Positions 20,914 to 33,200 of a stretch of 64,000 bases of DNA are shown one piece after another. The stretch is from Saccopteryx bilineata. Taxonomy: Eukaryota; Chordata; Mammalia; Chiroptera; Emballonuridae. The stretch is taken from positions 120,117,033-120,181,032 of the forward strand of contig NC_089495.1 in NCBI RefSeq assembly GCF_036850765.1, read 5' to 3'. A program made the position numbers and the translations under genes. How positions within the stretch are numbered: the stretch's first letter is position 1; each line of letters opens with the position of its first letter. The notes beneath the pieces were generated by a model that saw only the letters and a list, made by a program, of their open reading frames with translations, searched no databases and had not been told where the DNA came from.

Positions 20914-23900
20914 TTATGTCCCACCTACGTATGGAATAATACAGTTCCTGTTTTTTTCTGATTTACTTATTTCGCTTCGTATCATGTTATCAAGATCCCA
21001 CCATTTTGCTGTAAATGTTCCGAAGTCATCATTTCTTATGGCTGAGTAGTATTCCATAGTGTATATGTGCCACATCTTCTTTATCCAGTCATCTATTGAT
21101 GGGCTTTTTGGTTGTTTCCATGTCCTGGCCACTGTGAACAATGCTGCAATAAACATGGGGCTGCATGTGTCTTTACGTATCAATGTTTCTGAGTTTTGGG
21201 GATATATACCCAGTAGAGGGATTCCTGGGTCATAAGGTAGTTCTATTTTCAGTTTTTTGAGGAACCACCATACTTTCTTCCATAATGGTTGTACTACTTT
21301 ACATTCCCACCAACAGTGTATGAGGGTTCCTTTTTCTCCACAGCCTCTCCAACATTTGCTATTACCTGACTTGCTAATAACAGCTAATCGAACAGGTGTG
21401 AGGTGGTATCTCATTGCCGTTTTGATTTGCATTTCTCTAATAGCTAAAGAAGATGAGCATCTTTTCATATATCTGTTGGCCATTTGTATTTCTTCCTGGG
21501 AGAAGTGTCTATTCATATCCTCTTCCCATTTTTTTATTGGATTGTTTGTTTGTTTGTTGTTGAGTTTTATGAGTTCTTTGTATATTTTGGATATTAGGCC
21601 CTTATCTGAGCTGTTGTTTGAAAATATCATTTCCCATTTAGTTGGCTTTCTGTTTATTTTGTTATCAGTTTCCCTTGCTGAGCAAAAACTTCTTAGTCTG
21701 ATGTAGTCCCATTCATTAATTTTTGCCTTCACTTCTCTTGCCATTGGAGTCAAATTCATAAAATGCTCTTTAAAACCCAGGTCCATGAGTTGAGTACCTA
21801 TGTCTTCTTCTATGTACTTAATTGTTTCAGGTCTTATGTTTAGATCTTTGATCCATTTTGAGTTAATTTTTGTACAGGGGGAGAGACTGTAGTCCAGTTT
21901 CATTCTTTTGCATGTGGCTTTCCAGTTTTCCCAGCACCATTTATTGAAGAGGCTTTCTTTTCTCCATTGTGTGTTATTGGCCCCTTTATCAAAAATTATT
22001 TGACTATATATATGTGGTTTTATTTCTGGACTTTCTATTCTGTTCCATTGGTCTGAGTGTCTATTTTTCTGCCAATACCATGCTGTTTTGATTGTCGTGG
22101 CCCTATAATAGAGTTTGAAGTCAGGTATTGTTATGCCCCCAGCTTCATTCTTTTTCTTTAGGATTGCTTTGGCTATTCGGGGTTTTTTATAGTTCCATAT
22201 AAATCTGATGATTTTTTGCTCTATTTCTTTAAAAAATGTCATTGGGATTTTGATGGGAATTGCATTAAATTTATATATTGCTTTGGGTAATATAGCCATC
22301 TTGATTATATTTATTCTTCCTAGCCAAGAACAAGGTATATTCTTCCATCTCATTATATCTTTTTCGATTTCCCTTAACAATGGTTTATAGTTTTCATTAT
22401 ATAAGTCCTTTACATTCTTTGTTATGTTTATTCCTAAGTATTTTATTTTTTTTGTTGCAATCGTGAAGGGGATTATTCTTTCGAGTTCCTTCTCAGTTGT
22501 TTCATTGTTGGCATATAGAAAGGCTATTGACTTCTGTATGTTAATTTTGTAATCTGCGACCTTACTGTATTGGCTTATTGTTTCTAGTAGTCTTTTTGTG
22601 GATTCTTTGGGGTTTTCGATGTATAGGATCATATCATCTGCAAAAAGTGATACCTTTACTTCTTCTTTTCCGATATGGATGCCTTTTATTTCTTTGTCTT
22701 GTCTGATTGCTCTGGCTAGAACCTCTAGTACCACATTAAATAAGAGTGGAGAGAGTGGACAACCCTGTCTTGTTCCTGATTTAAGGGGGAAAGCCTTCAG
22801 TTTAGTGCCATTTAATATGATGTTAGCTGATGGTTTATCATATATGGCCTTTATCATGTTGAGATATTTTCCTTCTATACCCATTTTGTTGAGAGTCTTA
22901 AACATAAAATTGTGTTGTATTTTATCGAAAGCCTTTTCTGCGTCTATTGATAAGATCATGTGGTTTTTGTTCTTTGTTTTGTTGATATGGTGTATTACAT
23001 TAACCGTTTTACGTATGTTGAACCATCCTTGAGATTCTGGGATGAATCCCACTTGATCATGATGTATTATTTTTTTAATATGTTGTTGTATTCGATTTGC
23101 TAGTATTTTGTTTAGTATTTTAGCATCTGTATTCATTAGAGATATTGGTCTGTAGTTTTCTTTTTTTGTGCCATCCTTGCCTGGTTTTGGTATGAGGGTT
23201 ATGTTGGCCTCATAAAATGTGTTTGGAAGTATTGCTTCTTCTTCAATTTTTTGGAAGACTTTGAGTAGAATAGGAACCAAGTCTTCTTTGAATGTTTGAT
23301 AAAATTCGCTGGTATAGCCGTCAGGGCCTGGACTTTTATTTTTGGGGAGGTTTTTAATGGTTTTTTCTATTTCTTCTCTACTGATAGGTCTGTTTAGGCT
23401 TTCTGCTTCTTCTTGACTCAGTCTAGGAAGGTTGTATTGTTCTAGGAATTTATCCATTTCTTCTAGGTTGTTGAATTTAGTGGCATAAAGTTTTTCATAG
23501 TATTCTACAATAATTCTTTGTATAGCTACGGTGTCCGTGGTGATTTCTCCTCTTTCATTTTGGATTTTGTTTATATGAGTTCTTTCTCTTTTTTCCTTGG
23601 TAAGTCTTGCCAAGGGTTTGTCAATTTTGTTGATCTTTTCAAAGAACCAGCTCCTTGTTCTATTAATTTTTTCTATAGTTTTTCTGTTCTCTAATTCATT
23701 TATTTCTGCTCTGATTTTTATTATCTCCTTTCTTCGGCTGGTTTTGGGTTGTCTTTGTTCTTCTTTTTCTAGTTCCTTAAGGTGGGAAGTTAAGTGGTTC
23801 ACTTGGGCTCTCTCTTGTTTGTTCATATATGCCTGAAGTGATATGAACTTCCCTCTTATCACTGCTTTGGCTGCATCCCATAGATTCTGATATGTCGTAT

Positions 23901-24741
23901 TGTCATTTTCATTAGTCTGTATATATCTTTTGATCTCTGCACTTATTTCTTCTTTGACCCATTCATTTTTTAAAAGTATGTTGTTTAGTTTCCACATTTT
24001 TGTGGGACTTTTTTCCTCTTTTTTGCAGTTGAATTCTAGTTTCAAGGCTTTATGATCAGAAAATATGCTTGGTACAACTTCAATTTTTCTGAATTTGCTG
24101 ATATTGTTTTTGTGGCCCAACATATGGTCAATTCTTGAGAATGATCCATGTACACTGGAGAAAAATGTATACTCAGTCACTTTGGGATGAAATGTCCTGT
24201 AGATGTCTATCATATCCAGGTGCTCTAGTGTTTTGTTTAAGGCCACTATGTCTTTGTTGATTCTCTGTTTGGATGACCGATCTAGAACCGTCAGCGGTGT
24301 ATTGAGGTCTCCAAGTATGATTGTATTTTTGTCAGTTTTTGTTTTAAGATCAATAAGTAGCTGTCTTATATATTTTGGTGCTCCTTGGTTTGGTGCATAT
24401 ATATTAAGAATTGTTATGTTTTCTTGATTCAGTGTCCCCTTAGCCATTATGAAATGGCCATTTTTGTCTCTAAGTACTTTTCCTGTCTTGTAGTCAGCAT
24501 TATCCGATATGAGTATTGCTACACCTGCTTTTTTTTGGATGTTATTTGCTTGGAGTATTGTTTTCCATCCTTTCACTTTGAATTTGTTTTTATCCTTGTT
24601 ACTTAGATGAGTTTCCTGTAGGCAGCATACAGTTGGATTTTCTTTTTTAATCCATTCTGCTACTCTGTGCCTTTTTATTGGTGAGTTTAATCCATTTACA
24701 TTTAGTGTAATTATTGATACTTGTGAGTTCCCTATTGCCAT
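20914..24741 (-). CDS. L1 ORF2p: endonuclease and reverse transcriptase, 1275 aa
   Basis: Uninterrupted 1275-codon frame, a normal length for mammalian L1 ORF2p. The N-terminal APE-type endonuclease shows Asn14 in LNVNGLN, Glu43 in LQETH, a GDLNTPL motif and SDH near residue 230. The reverse transcriptase shows the LFADDMILY catalytic box near residue 700. The C-terminal Cys-rich knuckle, C-X3-C-X7-H-X4-C, is intact ([18 protein letters not shown]). The protein nicks target DNA and primes reverse transcription of its own RNA. Nothing visible is broken. The start Met was chosen because it directly precedes the conserved endonuclease start. Confidence 0.93.
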   Translation of the reverse strand: MAIGNSQVSIITLNVNGLNSPIKRHRVAEWIKKENPTVCCLQETHLSNKDKNKFKVKGWKTILQANNIQKKAGVAILISDNADYKTGKVLRDKNGHFIMAKGTLNQENITILNIYAPNQGAPKYIRQLLIDLKTKTDKNTIILGDLNTPLTVLDRSSKQRINKDIVALNKTLEHLDMIDIYRTFHPKVTEYTFFSSVHGSFSRIDHMLGHKNNISKFRKIEVVPSIFSDHKALKLEFNCKKEEKSPTKMWKLNNILLKNEWVKEEISAEIKRYIQTNENDNTTYQNLWDAAKAVIRGKFISLQAYMNKQERAQVNHLTSHLKELEKEEQRQPKTSRRKEIIKIRAEINELENRKTIEKINRTRSWFFEKINKIDKPLARLTKEKRERTHINKIQNERGEITTDTVAIQRIIVEYYEKLYATKFNNLEEMDKFLEQYNLPRLSQEEAESLNRPISREEIEKTIKNLPKNKSPGPDGYTSEFYQTFKEDLVPILLKVFQKIEEEAILPNTFYEANITLIPKPGKDGTKKENYRPISLMNTDAKILNKILANRIQQHIKKIIHHDQVGFIPESQGWFNIRKTVNVIHHINKTKNKNHMILSIDAEKAFDKIQHNFMFKTLNKMGIEGKYLNMIKAIYDKPSANIILNGTKLKAFPLKSGTRQGCPLSPLLFNVVLEVLARAIRQDKEIKGIHIGKEEVKVSLFADDMILYIENPKESTKRLLETISQYSKVADYKINIQKSIAFLYANNETTEKELERIIPFTIATKKIKYLGINITKNVKDLYNENYKPLLREIEKDIMRWKNIPCSWLGRINIIKMAILPKAIYKFNAIPIKIPMTFFKEIEQKIIRFIWNYKKPRIAKAILKKKNEAGGITIPDFKLYYRATTIKTAWYWQKNRHSDQWNRIESPEIKPHIYSQIIFDKGANNTQWRKESLFNKWCWENWKATCKRMKLDYSLSPCTKINSKWIKDLNIRPETIKYIEEDIGTQLMDLGFKEHFMNLTPMAREVKAKINEWDYIRLRSFCSARETDNKINRKPTKWEMIFSNNSSDKGLISKIYKELIKLNNKQTNNPIKKWEEDMNRHFSQEEIQMANRYMKRCSSSLAIREMQIKTAMRYHLTPVRLAVISKSGNSKCWRGCGEKGTLIHCWWECKVVQPLWKKVWWFLKKLKIELPYDPGIPLLGIYPQNSETLIRKDTCSPMFIAALFTVARTWKQPKSPSIDDWIKKMWHIYTMEYYSAIRNDDFGTFTAKWWDLDNMIRSEISKSEKNRNCIIPYVGGT

Positions 24742-25044
24742 TTTATATCTTGCTTTATGTTAGTTTTGTGTCTTGTTTGATCCTTCTCTTTCGTTTTTCT
24801 ATCTTTTGTTTTTATTTGGTTGTATTCCATACATCTTTCCTCTGTTGCTATCTTTTTTATCTCATGTGCTTCTGTGGTGGTTTTTTCTATGGTGGTTACC
24901 TTTGAGTAATGAAAAGGGTCCCTACCCTGTTCATTGTAGCGAACTATTTTGTGAGTACTTTTGCACTCCATCGTCCTTTGCTACTGTTAATCTCCGTCTT
25001 CTCCCCCTCTTTCTTTTTGTTGTTGTCACAGTTTAAATTTGGTT

Positions 25045-26064
25045 TTATTGTGTTCTTCTTGGAGCTTTTACTTGTGGCTCTGTTTTTTTTTTGTTCTTTG
25101 TATCTGATTGGAGAACCCCCTTTAGTAATTCCTGGAGTGGGGGTTTTCTGATGATAAATTCCCTCATCTTTTCTGTATCTGTGAATGTTTTTATTTCTCC
25201 TTCGTATTTGAAGGATAGCTTTGATGGGTATAGTATTCGTGGCTGAAAGTTCCTCTCTTTCAGGACTTTAAATATTGGTGTCCACTCTCTTCTAGCTTGT
25301 AGAGTTTCTGCTGAGAAATCTGATGATAATCTAATGGGCCTTCCTTTATATGTTGTATTCTTCTTTTCCCTGGCTGCCTTGAGAATTTTTTCTTTGCTGT
25401 TGGTTTGTGTCAATTTCATTATGATATGCCTTGGAGTAGGTTTGTTGGGGTTAAGAAAACTTGGAGTTCTGTTTGCTTCTTGAACTTGAGGCTTTAGTTC
25501 TTTCCACAGGCTTGGGAAGTTCTCATCAATTATTTGTTTAAGTATGTTCTCCATTCCATTTTCTCTCTCTTCTCCCTCTGATATACCTATTATTCTTATG
25601 TTATTCTTTTTGATGGAGTCAGATAATTCTTGTAGGGCTATCTCATTTTTTTTAATTTTTGAGTCTCTTTCTTCTTCTCTCTGTTGTGCCTCAAGTTGCT
25701 TGTCTTCTATTTCACTAATCCTCTCTTCTATCTGACCTGTTCTATTAGCTAAGCTTGTTACTTCATTTTTCAGCTCGTTAATTGAGTTTTTCATCTCTGT
25801 TTGATTTGTTTTTATAGTTTTAATTTCCTTGGACATATATTCTTTGTGTTCATGGAGTTGTTTTCTGAGCTCCCTATATTGCCTTTCTGTGTTTTCTTGT
25901 ATATCTCGGAGGATTTTTAGGATTTCTATCTTGAATTCTCTGTCATTTAGCTCCAAGGTTTCCAATATATTAAATTTTTTCTCCATAGATTTTTCCTCAT
26001 CTAGCTGTGTTACCTCTCTTTCTTTTGTATCCATGATATTCGATTTTCTCTTCCTTAATGGCAT
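25045..26064 (-). CDS. L1 ORF1p: RNA-binding chaperone, 339 aa
   Basis: Uninterrupted frame of normal ORF1p length. A charged N-terminal half predicts a long coiled coil (about residues 40-145), the trimerisation region. An RRM-type segment with NNIRIIGISEGEE follows. A basic C-terminal domain contains RHIIMKLTQTNSKEKIL and ARREW. ORF1p coats L1 RNA and acts as a nucleic-acid chaperone. It lies upstream of ORF2 in the same element, separated by 303 bp. Confidence 0.92.
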   Translation of the reverse strand: MPLRKRKSNIMDTKEREVTQLDEEKSMEKKFNILETLELNDREFKIEILKILRDIQENTERQYRELRKQLHEHKEYMSKEIKTIKTNQTEMKNSINELKNEVTSLANRTGQIEERISEIEDKQLEAQQREEERDSKIKKNEIALQELSDSIKKNNIRIIGISEGEERENGMENILKQIIDENFPSLWKELKPQVQEANRTPSFLNPNKPTPRHIIMKLTQTNSKEKILKAAREKKNTTYKGRPIRLSSDFSAETLQARREWTPIFKVLKERNFQPRILYPSKLSFKYEGEIKTFTDTEKMREFIIRKPPLQELLKGVLQSDTKNKKKTEPQVKAPRRTQ

Positions 26065-26345
26065 CTGAGGGTGGTTTTGTTGATAGTATTAATGAGATTT
26101 AATAAAGAATAAAAAGTTAAAAAAAAATAAAAAAATAACAAATCGAAAAGAGTTGTTTTTTTTTAAAAAAAATTAATAATGAAATAAAGAAAAATAAAAT
26201 AAAATAAAAATTTTTAAAAAAAGGAAATTATTCCCCCCCTCTTTTTTTTCCTCTCCTCTCCTCTCCCCTCTTTCTTGAGAAAATCTTGTGGTGGACTGTG
26301 AGTTATAACAAACAATGCCTGTGATGGAGGTAAGCTCACACTTTA

Positions 26346-27128
26346 AAAATACAGTGGGAGATGAAATTCAGAGGATCTTGCAGGTTAATATTAAGGATAA
26401 CCATTTCTGTCAGGGAAGGGGTAAAATCATGATTGTTGCTGTGCAAATTCTTGAGCTTTTTAAAGAAAAAATTATAGTGTTGAATGGGTAATAGAGTTGC
26501 TGGACTGTAGTCTTTTTTAGAAAATATATGTATATTTTACAGAAGTTATTTAAGAAATAGAGAAAAGTGCGAAAAGAAGACTAAACCCACCCCTCTGGAG
26601 ACAATTACTCTTCATTTTTTTATTTCCTACCAGACTTTTTTCTGTTGTGCTGAGGGTGCCATGCCTGTATGTGTGGGTACAAATCCAAATCCTGTTGCAT
26701 ACTACAATATTGTACTCTTCTTTTTTCACTAAACAGTATATCAGCCTTATGTTTTTAAACACTTTTTCTATAAAAAGCAAGTGCTTGTTAATTTCTTGTT
26801 ATGGGTAGATATGCTTTACTTAACTATTCTGTTGTAAGGACATTTAGGTTATTTACAGATTTTTCTCCCCAGTTTTAAGCACAGAGAACACTTTCTTTCT
26901 TACCTTCTGATGAACTGAAGCAGAACAGGAAAGTCTACAGGGTCCTGGTGGTGCCTTTGAGGGCTTCACTGTTGCTTTTCTGCTCACTGTTGGTTGGCAG
27001 CAGCATGAGCTGCCTTTATGTAAAGGAGAGGAAAGGAAAGACATTTGCGACCTGCTTTCTTGAGACTGATGCTGAAGAAAAACCTAAGAACATTAGTGTT
27101 TGACTAAATCACTTTTTTTTCTTTTTAG
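26346..27128. other. FAM168B intron 1, last part
   Basis: Non-coding A+T-rich sequence ending in the polypyrimidine tract and AG (27127-27128) before the first coding exon. Confidence 0.45.
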
Positions 27129-27139
27129 TTCTTAAAGTC

Positions 27140-27209
27140 ATGAATCCTGTTTATAGCCCTGGTTCTTCTGGGGTTCCCTATGCAAATGCCAAAGGAATTG
27201 GTTATCCAG
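27140..27209 (+). CDS. FAM168B: FAM168B coding exon 1
   Basis: The exon starts at 27129 after CTTTTTAG; ATG at 27140; donor GTAAGC at 27210. It encodes residues 1-23 plus one base. Confidence 0.95.
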
Positions 27210-30200
27210 GTAAGCAAGGACAGTTTGTTTTCATTACTGAACTTTGAGCACTTGGTGAATGCCTGTGTCACTAAGAATGCTTTCAGTTAACAAAGCTCAG
27301 AGTGGCTTAGACAAGGAAGGAACTGTATTGGCTCATAGGACTGAGAAATCAAGAGTGCTGATGGCTCCAATGGTTTAGGACTAGGATCTAGTTTCTCTGC
27401 ATCCTGGGCTCAGCATTGATCACATGTCACACGTCTTCCCATTGTGATCTGTGTTTAACCCTCACCATCAGTCCCTTGAATAGCCTTTTTATCTCTGCTC
27501 TACAGGAAAGCCCCATGGTCACCTTGATCTCTGTTCAAACCAGTCCTGTGCTTTGTTCTGATTGGACTCAGCTTCCATCCCTGGGCAGGGAGGGAGGTCT
27601 ACTGATTAATTTAGGTCTGAGCCACATTCCCCATCCTTAGTAGAGTTGGCTAGCCAAATGGGGGCTGTGAGGAATGGGTGAAACAAAATTGGGGGAATAG
27701 GAGCTGGTTGGTCAAAAATAGCAAATGGTTGTCCTAATTGGTGACTTTGAACAAGGAATAATTATTTCTAATGTTACAGTTCCTTTTGGGTTTTGATAAT
27801 ATAGTGGGACAGATAACTTTAAAATCTTGATAAAAAAATAAACCTAGAAAATTGAATGAAATATTTGAAAATGTATACATATATACACACACATATACAC
27901 ATATGTACACATACACACCACATATATGTAACTGAACTTGTAAGAACGTAAGAGAAACAAACATCTGCAGGTAAATATGAAAGTGATATAAAAACCAGTA
28001 TATTTGGCTATTGGGCTGATGCTGTGCCTATCCTGGGTGCATTTGCTATTTATGGGTTTAGATAACCCACGTGGGGACAGAAAGTGAGGCTGGCAGTTGG
28101 AGAGGGAGCTGTCATCAGTCTGGTTTCTCCAGAGGGTGTTACTCCCAGTGAAGAGATAGACTGAAGCAGCCCATTCACTGGCCCAGAAGGAAATTAGTTT
28201 TTGCTTGGGGTATGAGGATGGGGGGAGAAATATTTCCTAACAGTATGTAATCATTCAGGGATGTTTGAGACTCAACTTTATATTGTATTTCCCAGGGGGT
28301 CCATATGAGAAACTAACATAAATCAAGTCTTGAGGCTGCAGTATTCCCTGGAGCACCTGACAGTGGCAGATGAAGAACTGCTCTAGAGGCATTTGTTCCT
28401 AGTCCAGGTTTTGAGGCTTTCCCACAAACTTGTTAAAAGAGCGTAATGATTGGCATGTGTGTAATCCCCAACTGGAAAGTGTTCCCACATAACCAGCACC
28501 CCCAAAACCTCCTCACATGGAGAATAATACACTGGAGATGTTTTGAGGTCAACAGCTGTAGTGCCAGATGGGCAGCTGAGGATTTCGTTTGAGGTTATTT
28601 GTACAATTTTGAGTTTTCTTGCACTTGATTTTTTTTTAGCACAAGAGGGAGTTGGCAAACAGACAGAGAGACAGAGACATGAAGGGAGAGAGATGAGAAG
28701 CATCAACTCATAATTGCATGACTTTAGTTGTCCATTGATTACTTCTCATACATGCCTTGACCCAGAGCTCCAGCCAAGCCATTGACCCCTTGCTCAAGCC
28801 ACTGACCTTGGGCTCAAGCCAGCGACCATGTGATCATGCGATGACCCTCTGTTCAAGCTGGTGACCTTGAGGTTTTGAATCTGGGATCTCAGTGTCCCAT
28901 GTCGACTATCCACTGTACCACCACAGTTCAAGCTGTACTGCACTTGCTTCTTTTGCTCTGTTGTGGAAACACCTCTCCAGCAATTATGACTTCAGAGTTA
29001 CCAGTGTTTTAGGATTCAGCTAATGAAACTACTGCTTATTCTGATGCTGGCAGCAAACTTGAGGAAACAGGTCAAAGGAAAAAGAAAAAGGGGTCATCAT
29101 GGCTGGCCTCCATCTACAAATAAGAAACCTTGAAAATCTCCAGGAGAAAAGAGTAGAATTGAAGCTGGAGTCAGGAACAGACCACAGAAGAGCTAATGGG
29201 CACCCTCAACAGAAAGGGGAAGCCACATTATTTGAAGTGATAAAACCGGGAGAAAATGCAAAGTCTGGAGTGGATTACTGGATTGAATCATATAAACAAG
29301 ACAGGGACATCACATTTCCAGATTCAATCAACTTTTTTATTCAGTGTTCAGAATGTCAAGATACTGTGAAAATAGAGATGTTATGAAATATGCAGAATGC
29401 AGAAATTATCAGGAAAATGACAGAAGAATCTGATGAGGATAGTGATGATTACCATCCTTTACCATGCCTCAACCTCAGTGGGAAAAAAATTTTTTTTTTT
29501 TTTTTTTCATTTTTCTGAAGCTGGAAACAGGGAGAGACAGCCAGACAGACTCCCGCATGCGCCCCACTGGGATCCACCCGGCACGCCCACCAGGGGGCGA
29601 TGCTCTGCCCATCCTGGGCGTCGCCATGTTGCGACCAGAGCCACTCTAGGGCCTGAGGCAGAGGCCACAGAGCCATCCCCAGCGCCCGGGCCATCCTTGC
29701 TCCAATGGAGCCTTGGCTGTGGGAGGGGAAGAGAGAGACAGAGAGGAAAGCGCGGCGGAGGGGTGGAGAAGCAAATGGGTGCTTCTCCTGTGTGCCCTGG
29801 CCGGGAATCGAACCCGGTTCCTCCGCACGCTAGGCCGACGCTCTACCGCTGAGCCAACCGGCCAGGGCTCAGTGGAAAAATTTTTATTCAAACTTCTGTG
29901 AATTTATTGCAGCGCTGCTGCGACAGTGTCAGTATAGCATAATTTACGATGAGCGTATGATGAGTTTGTCAGACTCCCTGGTTGGAGCTTTTAGGCATAC
30001 AAGCACTTTTGCTTTTATGAAGCTCGTGGCTGCTTTGGTGAATGTTACCTTAAACCTTAGTATTCATCAGGATAATACACAGACGATGTGAAGCTGAAAG
30101 AAATAAAATTATTGGGGAAAAGCCTATGAAAGGTTGGAGTTACTTCAGAAACCAAGAGCTACAGCAAAACAAGTGACCCCTGTTGCTCAAGCCACAACCT

Positions 30201-33200
30201 TGAGTTTCAAGCCAGTGACCCTGCGCTCTAGCTGGCAAGCCTGCACTTAGGCCAGCTACCTTGGGGTTTCAAACCTGGGTCCTCAGCATCCCAGGCCAAT
30301 GCTCCATTCACTGCGCCACCAGCCTGGTCAGGTGAAACACTACATGAAGTGTTACCATGACTCACTGGTGGTATTATTAAGGAAACACCGAGTAAAACCA
30401 GGCAGATTGATAAAATTCAGGGTGCTAAGCACTGTAATACACATTTGTCAAAGTCTCAGCCAGCTCAGTGTTGAGCCCTGGGGCAAAGATTGGCTGTGAG
30501 AGGAGCCCTCATTAGGCCAGGTGGCCCTGGAAGGTGCTGCTGCTGAAGACTATTGGCCGTGTACCCATCATGGCCGAATCGCAGGTGCTTTTCTGGAATA
30601 GAGTTGCAGGTTGTGTTCACTTAGCTTTGTCAGCTTAATGCTTTCTGGGAACCACTTCACATCGTCACAGAAGTTACTGCTGCGTAACTCTCATCTGCTG
30701 GTGGCCAGGATTTTGACTTTAACACTTAATATCTTATTTGCTGTTTCTTTTGTGTTCGCATGAATTGTTAGTGGCTGTGGTTTGATTTTATGAAGGATTC
30801 CTTCTTTGTATTAATAAAGGTTAGGTTGCTCGCAGGTGGGTCGTGAGATTGACTCTTCCCCAGTTCTGTGTGTTTGTGGTCCCAGTTAGAGCTCCTCCAT
30901 CACAGTGTTCTTAGCACTCTTGTAACTCTTGGGCAGCCAGGGTCAAGCTGCCAGAGTATTACAAGTTTTCTGATTTATACTTGCATGTGCTTTAGTTTCA
31001 TTTTGTTTTTTTTTACATTCTAACTCAGTTTGCTGAATTTTTTCAGTTGTAGAATATTGTAGGCATTTACTCATAGGTTTAAAAGACATGATTAGGATTG
31101 TGACCTGTCACAGTTCTGAGGAAAGGAGAAACCAGAGATGGACTGTTCAGCCCACATAGTGCCATTGGACTCAAGTCAGTCAAGTTCTGTGAGGAAGATG
31201 AGAGTGACAGGGTCTGCAGGAACCCTGGCTGTAAAATTAGGTGATGACATCCAACTGTTCTCTTTGTTTTTCCCCAGCTGGTTTTCCCATGGGCTACGCA
31301 GCAGCAGCTCCTGCCTACTCGCCCAATATGTACCCAGGAGCGAATCCTGCCTTCCAAACAGGTATGCACGCTGCATGTGCAGCGTGACAGAAGTGCGTGA
31401 TCTGCAGCAGCGGTAGACTGTTAGGTGGGTGGGCTTTGAGAGGAGTGGTTATATATAGAATCAGGATTTGGGGTCTGTTCCTTGGTTCCTAAGATTAGCC
31501 TTGTTGATGTGGGCAGTCAAAGCTTAACTCCGGCCTGACCAGGCAGTGGCGCAGTGGGTAGAGCATCGGACTGGGACACGGAGGACCCAAGTTCGAAACC
31601 CCGAGGTCACCAGCTTGCGTGTGGGTTGCCGACTTGACCATGGGATCCCTGGCTTGAGCCCAAAGTCGCTCGCTTGATCAAGGGGTCCCTCGCTCTGCTT
31701 TAGCCTCCTGGTCAAGGCACATATATATGAGAAGCAATCAATGAACAACTAAGGAACCGTAACAAAGAATTGATGCTTCTCATCTCTCCCTTCCTGTCTG
31801 TCTGTCCCTTTCTGTCCCTCTCTCTGTCTCTTTTGGGGGGGGGGGGGCTTAACTCTGACTGCATGCAAAGCTTTAGTTGACTAATGATGTCCTTCCACAA
31901 CACAGGTCTTCATTCTAAATGTAGGTTGTTACAGGTAAGTAGTTGTGCCTGAACATGTATTTGCAAAAGAGTGTAGATTACTAGAAACTAAAGATACCTT
32001 GCTCTGTGAACAGGTGGAACTTCCATGTTGCTAAAATTCTTGATATTTCTTTTAAGATTATTTTAGCACTTTGGTTATAGTTTTAAAAGAAGGTCTTTTT
32101 TGTTTTGTTTTTTGGTTAGTTTCTAAAAGTCATTTTTTTTAAGTTATTTTCTACACGAGAATATTTTCACATTTTTGAAACTAATATTGGTTTGGATCTG
32201 AACTTGTAAAGATAGTTTATGGTGGGATTTCCCTCTGCGAACCTACACTCTGATGTTGACTCATTCGTGCTTTGTTCACCGGGACCGGACTTTGTGGGTC
32301 CGCAGCAGCAGTGGCGGCCCAGGCTCTGACTGAGGACTCAGCCTCACTGGGCGGCCGGGCACCGCTTTGTCCTTTAAAGGAACCTCAGCCTCACACAGTT
32401 AACTTGGACAGGAGGCAGCAGTAGTGTCCTCTTCCTGAATTCTTCCTGTATTGTTAACAGTAATGTCCTTCTGTTCATCTCTTTTCATTTTCCACTCTGA
32501 CCACCTTTGTTCAGACTATAGCTCACACCCAAAGATGATGTCTTCTTTCCCAGATAGTTCTTGGTTTTGATTTGTGCCTAGCTCTTATTCATACTTTCTC
32601 TCCTGCCTGAACTGGAGTACCTGCTACTTTGCATTCTGACAGATGTAATACACATAGTAGGCACTTTAAGTCATCCCTTATATTCAACAAAGCATGCATG
32701 TGAGACACTGTTTATAAAGGCACCTCAGGTGATGACAAGTTCTAGGGCCAGTGGAGGGATTTCTGCAGCTACACACCTCAGCCTTCACTAGAAGCACAGA
32801 GACACCACAGGTTACCTGTCATTGGTTGTAGGTAAAGGACTTCACCTTTTTACCAGTGCGTTTTTGGGGCCAAAGGAGCGCTTCTGAGTCAGAGAACCTG
32901 TCTTCAGAGGGCTGTAGGCCAAGCTTGTCCCCGCTCTGGTTTGCATGGTGTCCTCAGAAACTGGTTCCGCTGTCTTTCAGCCCAGCTCCAAGCTCTCTGC
33001 AGCTTGAACAGTGACAACATGGTCATGGACTCTAATCAGGAATATTGATTGGTTTTTTGAGGCTCTGTTTTCTCCAGTTGTACCTCTAGGTCATGAATGT
33101 ATTATTTTGTTTTGTTTTTATTTTTTTTACTTCCACAAATAGCTTCTCCTGTTCTTACTCCTATGAAGCAGTTTCTCATGCAGAACCCTGACTATCTGTA

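Larger units (their letters stand above)
20660..26330 (-). mobile_element. Near full-length L1 with both ORFs open
   Basis: On the - strand: a short 5' UTR (26330-26065), ORF1 (26064-25045), a 303-bp inter-ORF spacer, ORF2 (24741-20914), a 3' UTR and an A/T-rich tail ending at 20660. A perfect 15-bp target duplication TAAGCTCACACTTTA lies at 20645-20659 and 26331-26345, so both ends are defined. The 5' UTR is only about 266 bp and low in complexity, so the element may be 5'-truncated within the promoter. It sits antisense to FAM168B in intron 1. Confidence 0.95.
28939..30424 (+). pseudogene. STAG1 processed pseudogene, internally deleted
   Basis: From 28985 the sequence encodes MTSELPVL, then [58 protein letters not shown] and [11 protein letters not shown]. 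This is cohesin subunit STAG1 residues 1 to about 320, without introns and with frameshifts. After a SINE piece at 30172-30333 it resumes with KHYMK and a segment from near residue 860, so about 540 codons are missing. A SINE at 29495-29867 splits it again. RANGHPQQ and SIHQDNTQ favour STAG1 over STAG2 or STAG3. It has no coding potential and lies in the sense direction in a FAM168B intron. Confidence 0.88.

Noticed and set aside
21257..26068. Multiple + strand ORFs of 60-150 codons
   Set aside because: These are antisense shadows of the L1 ORF1 and ORF2 genes.
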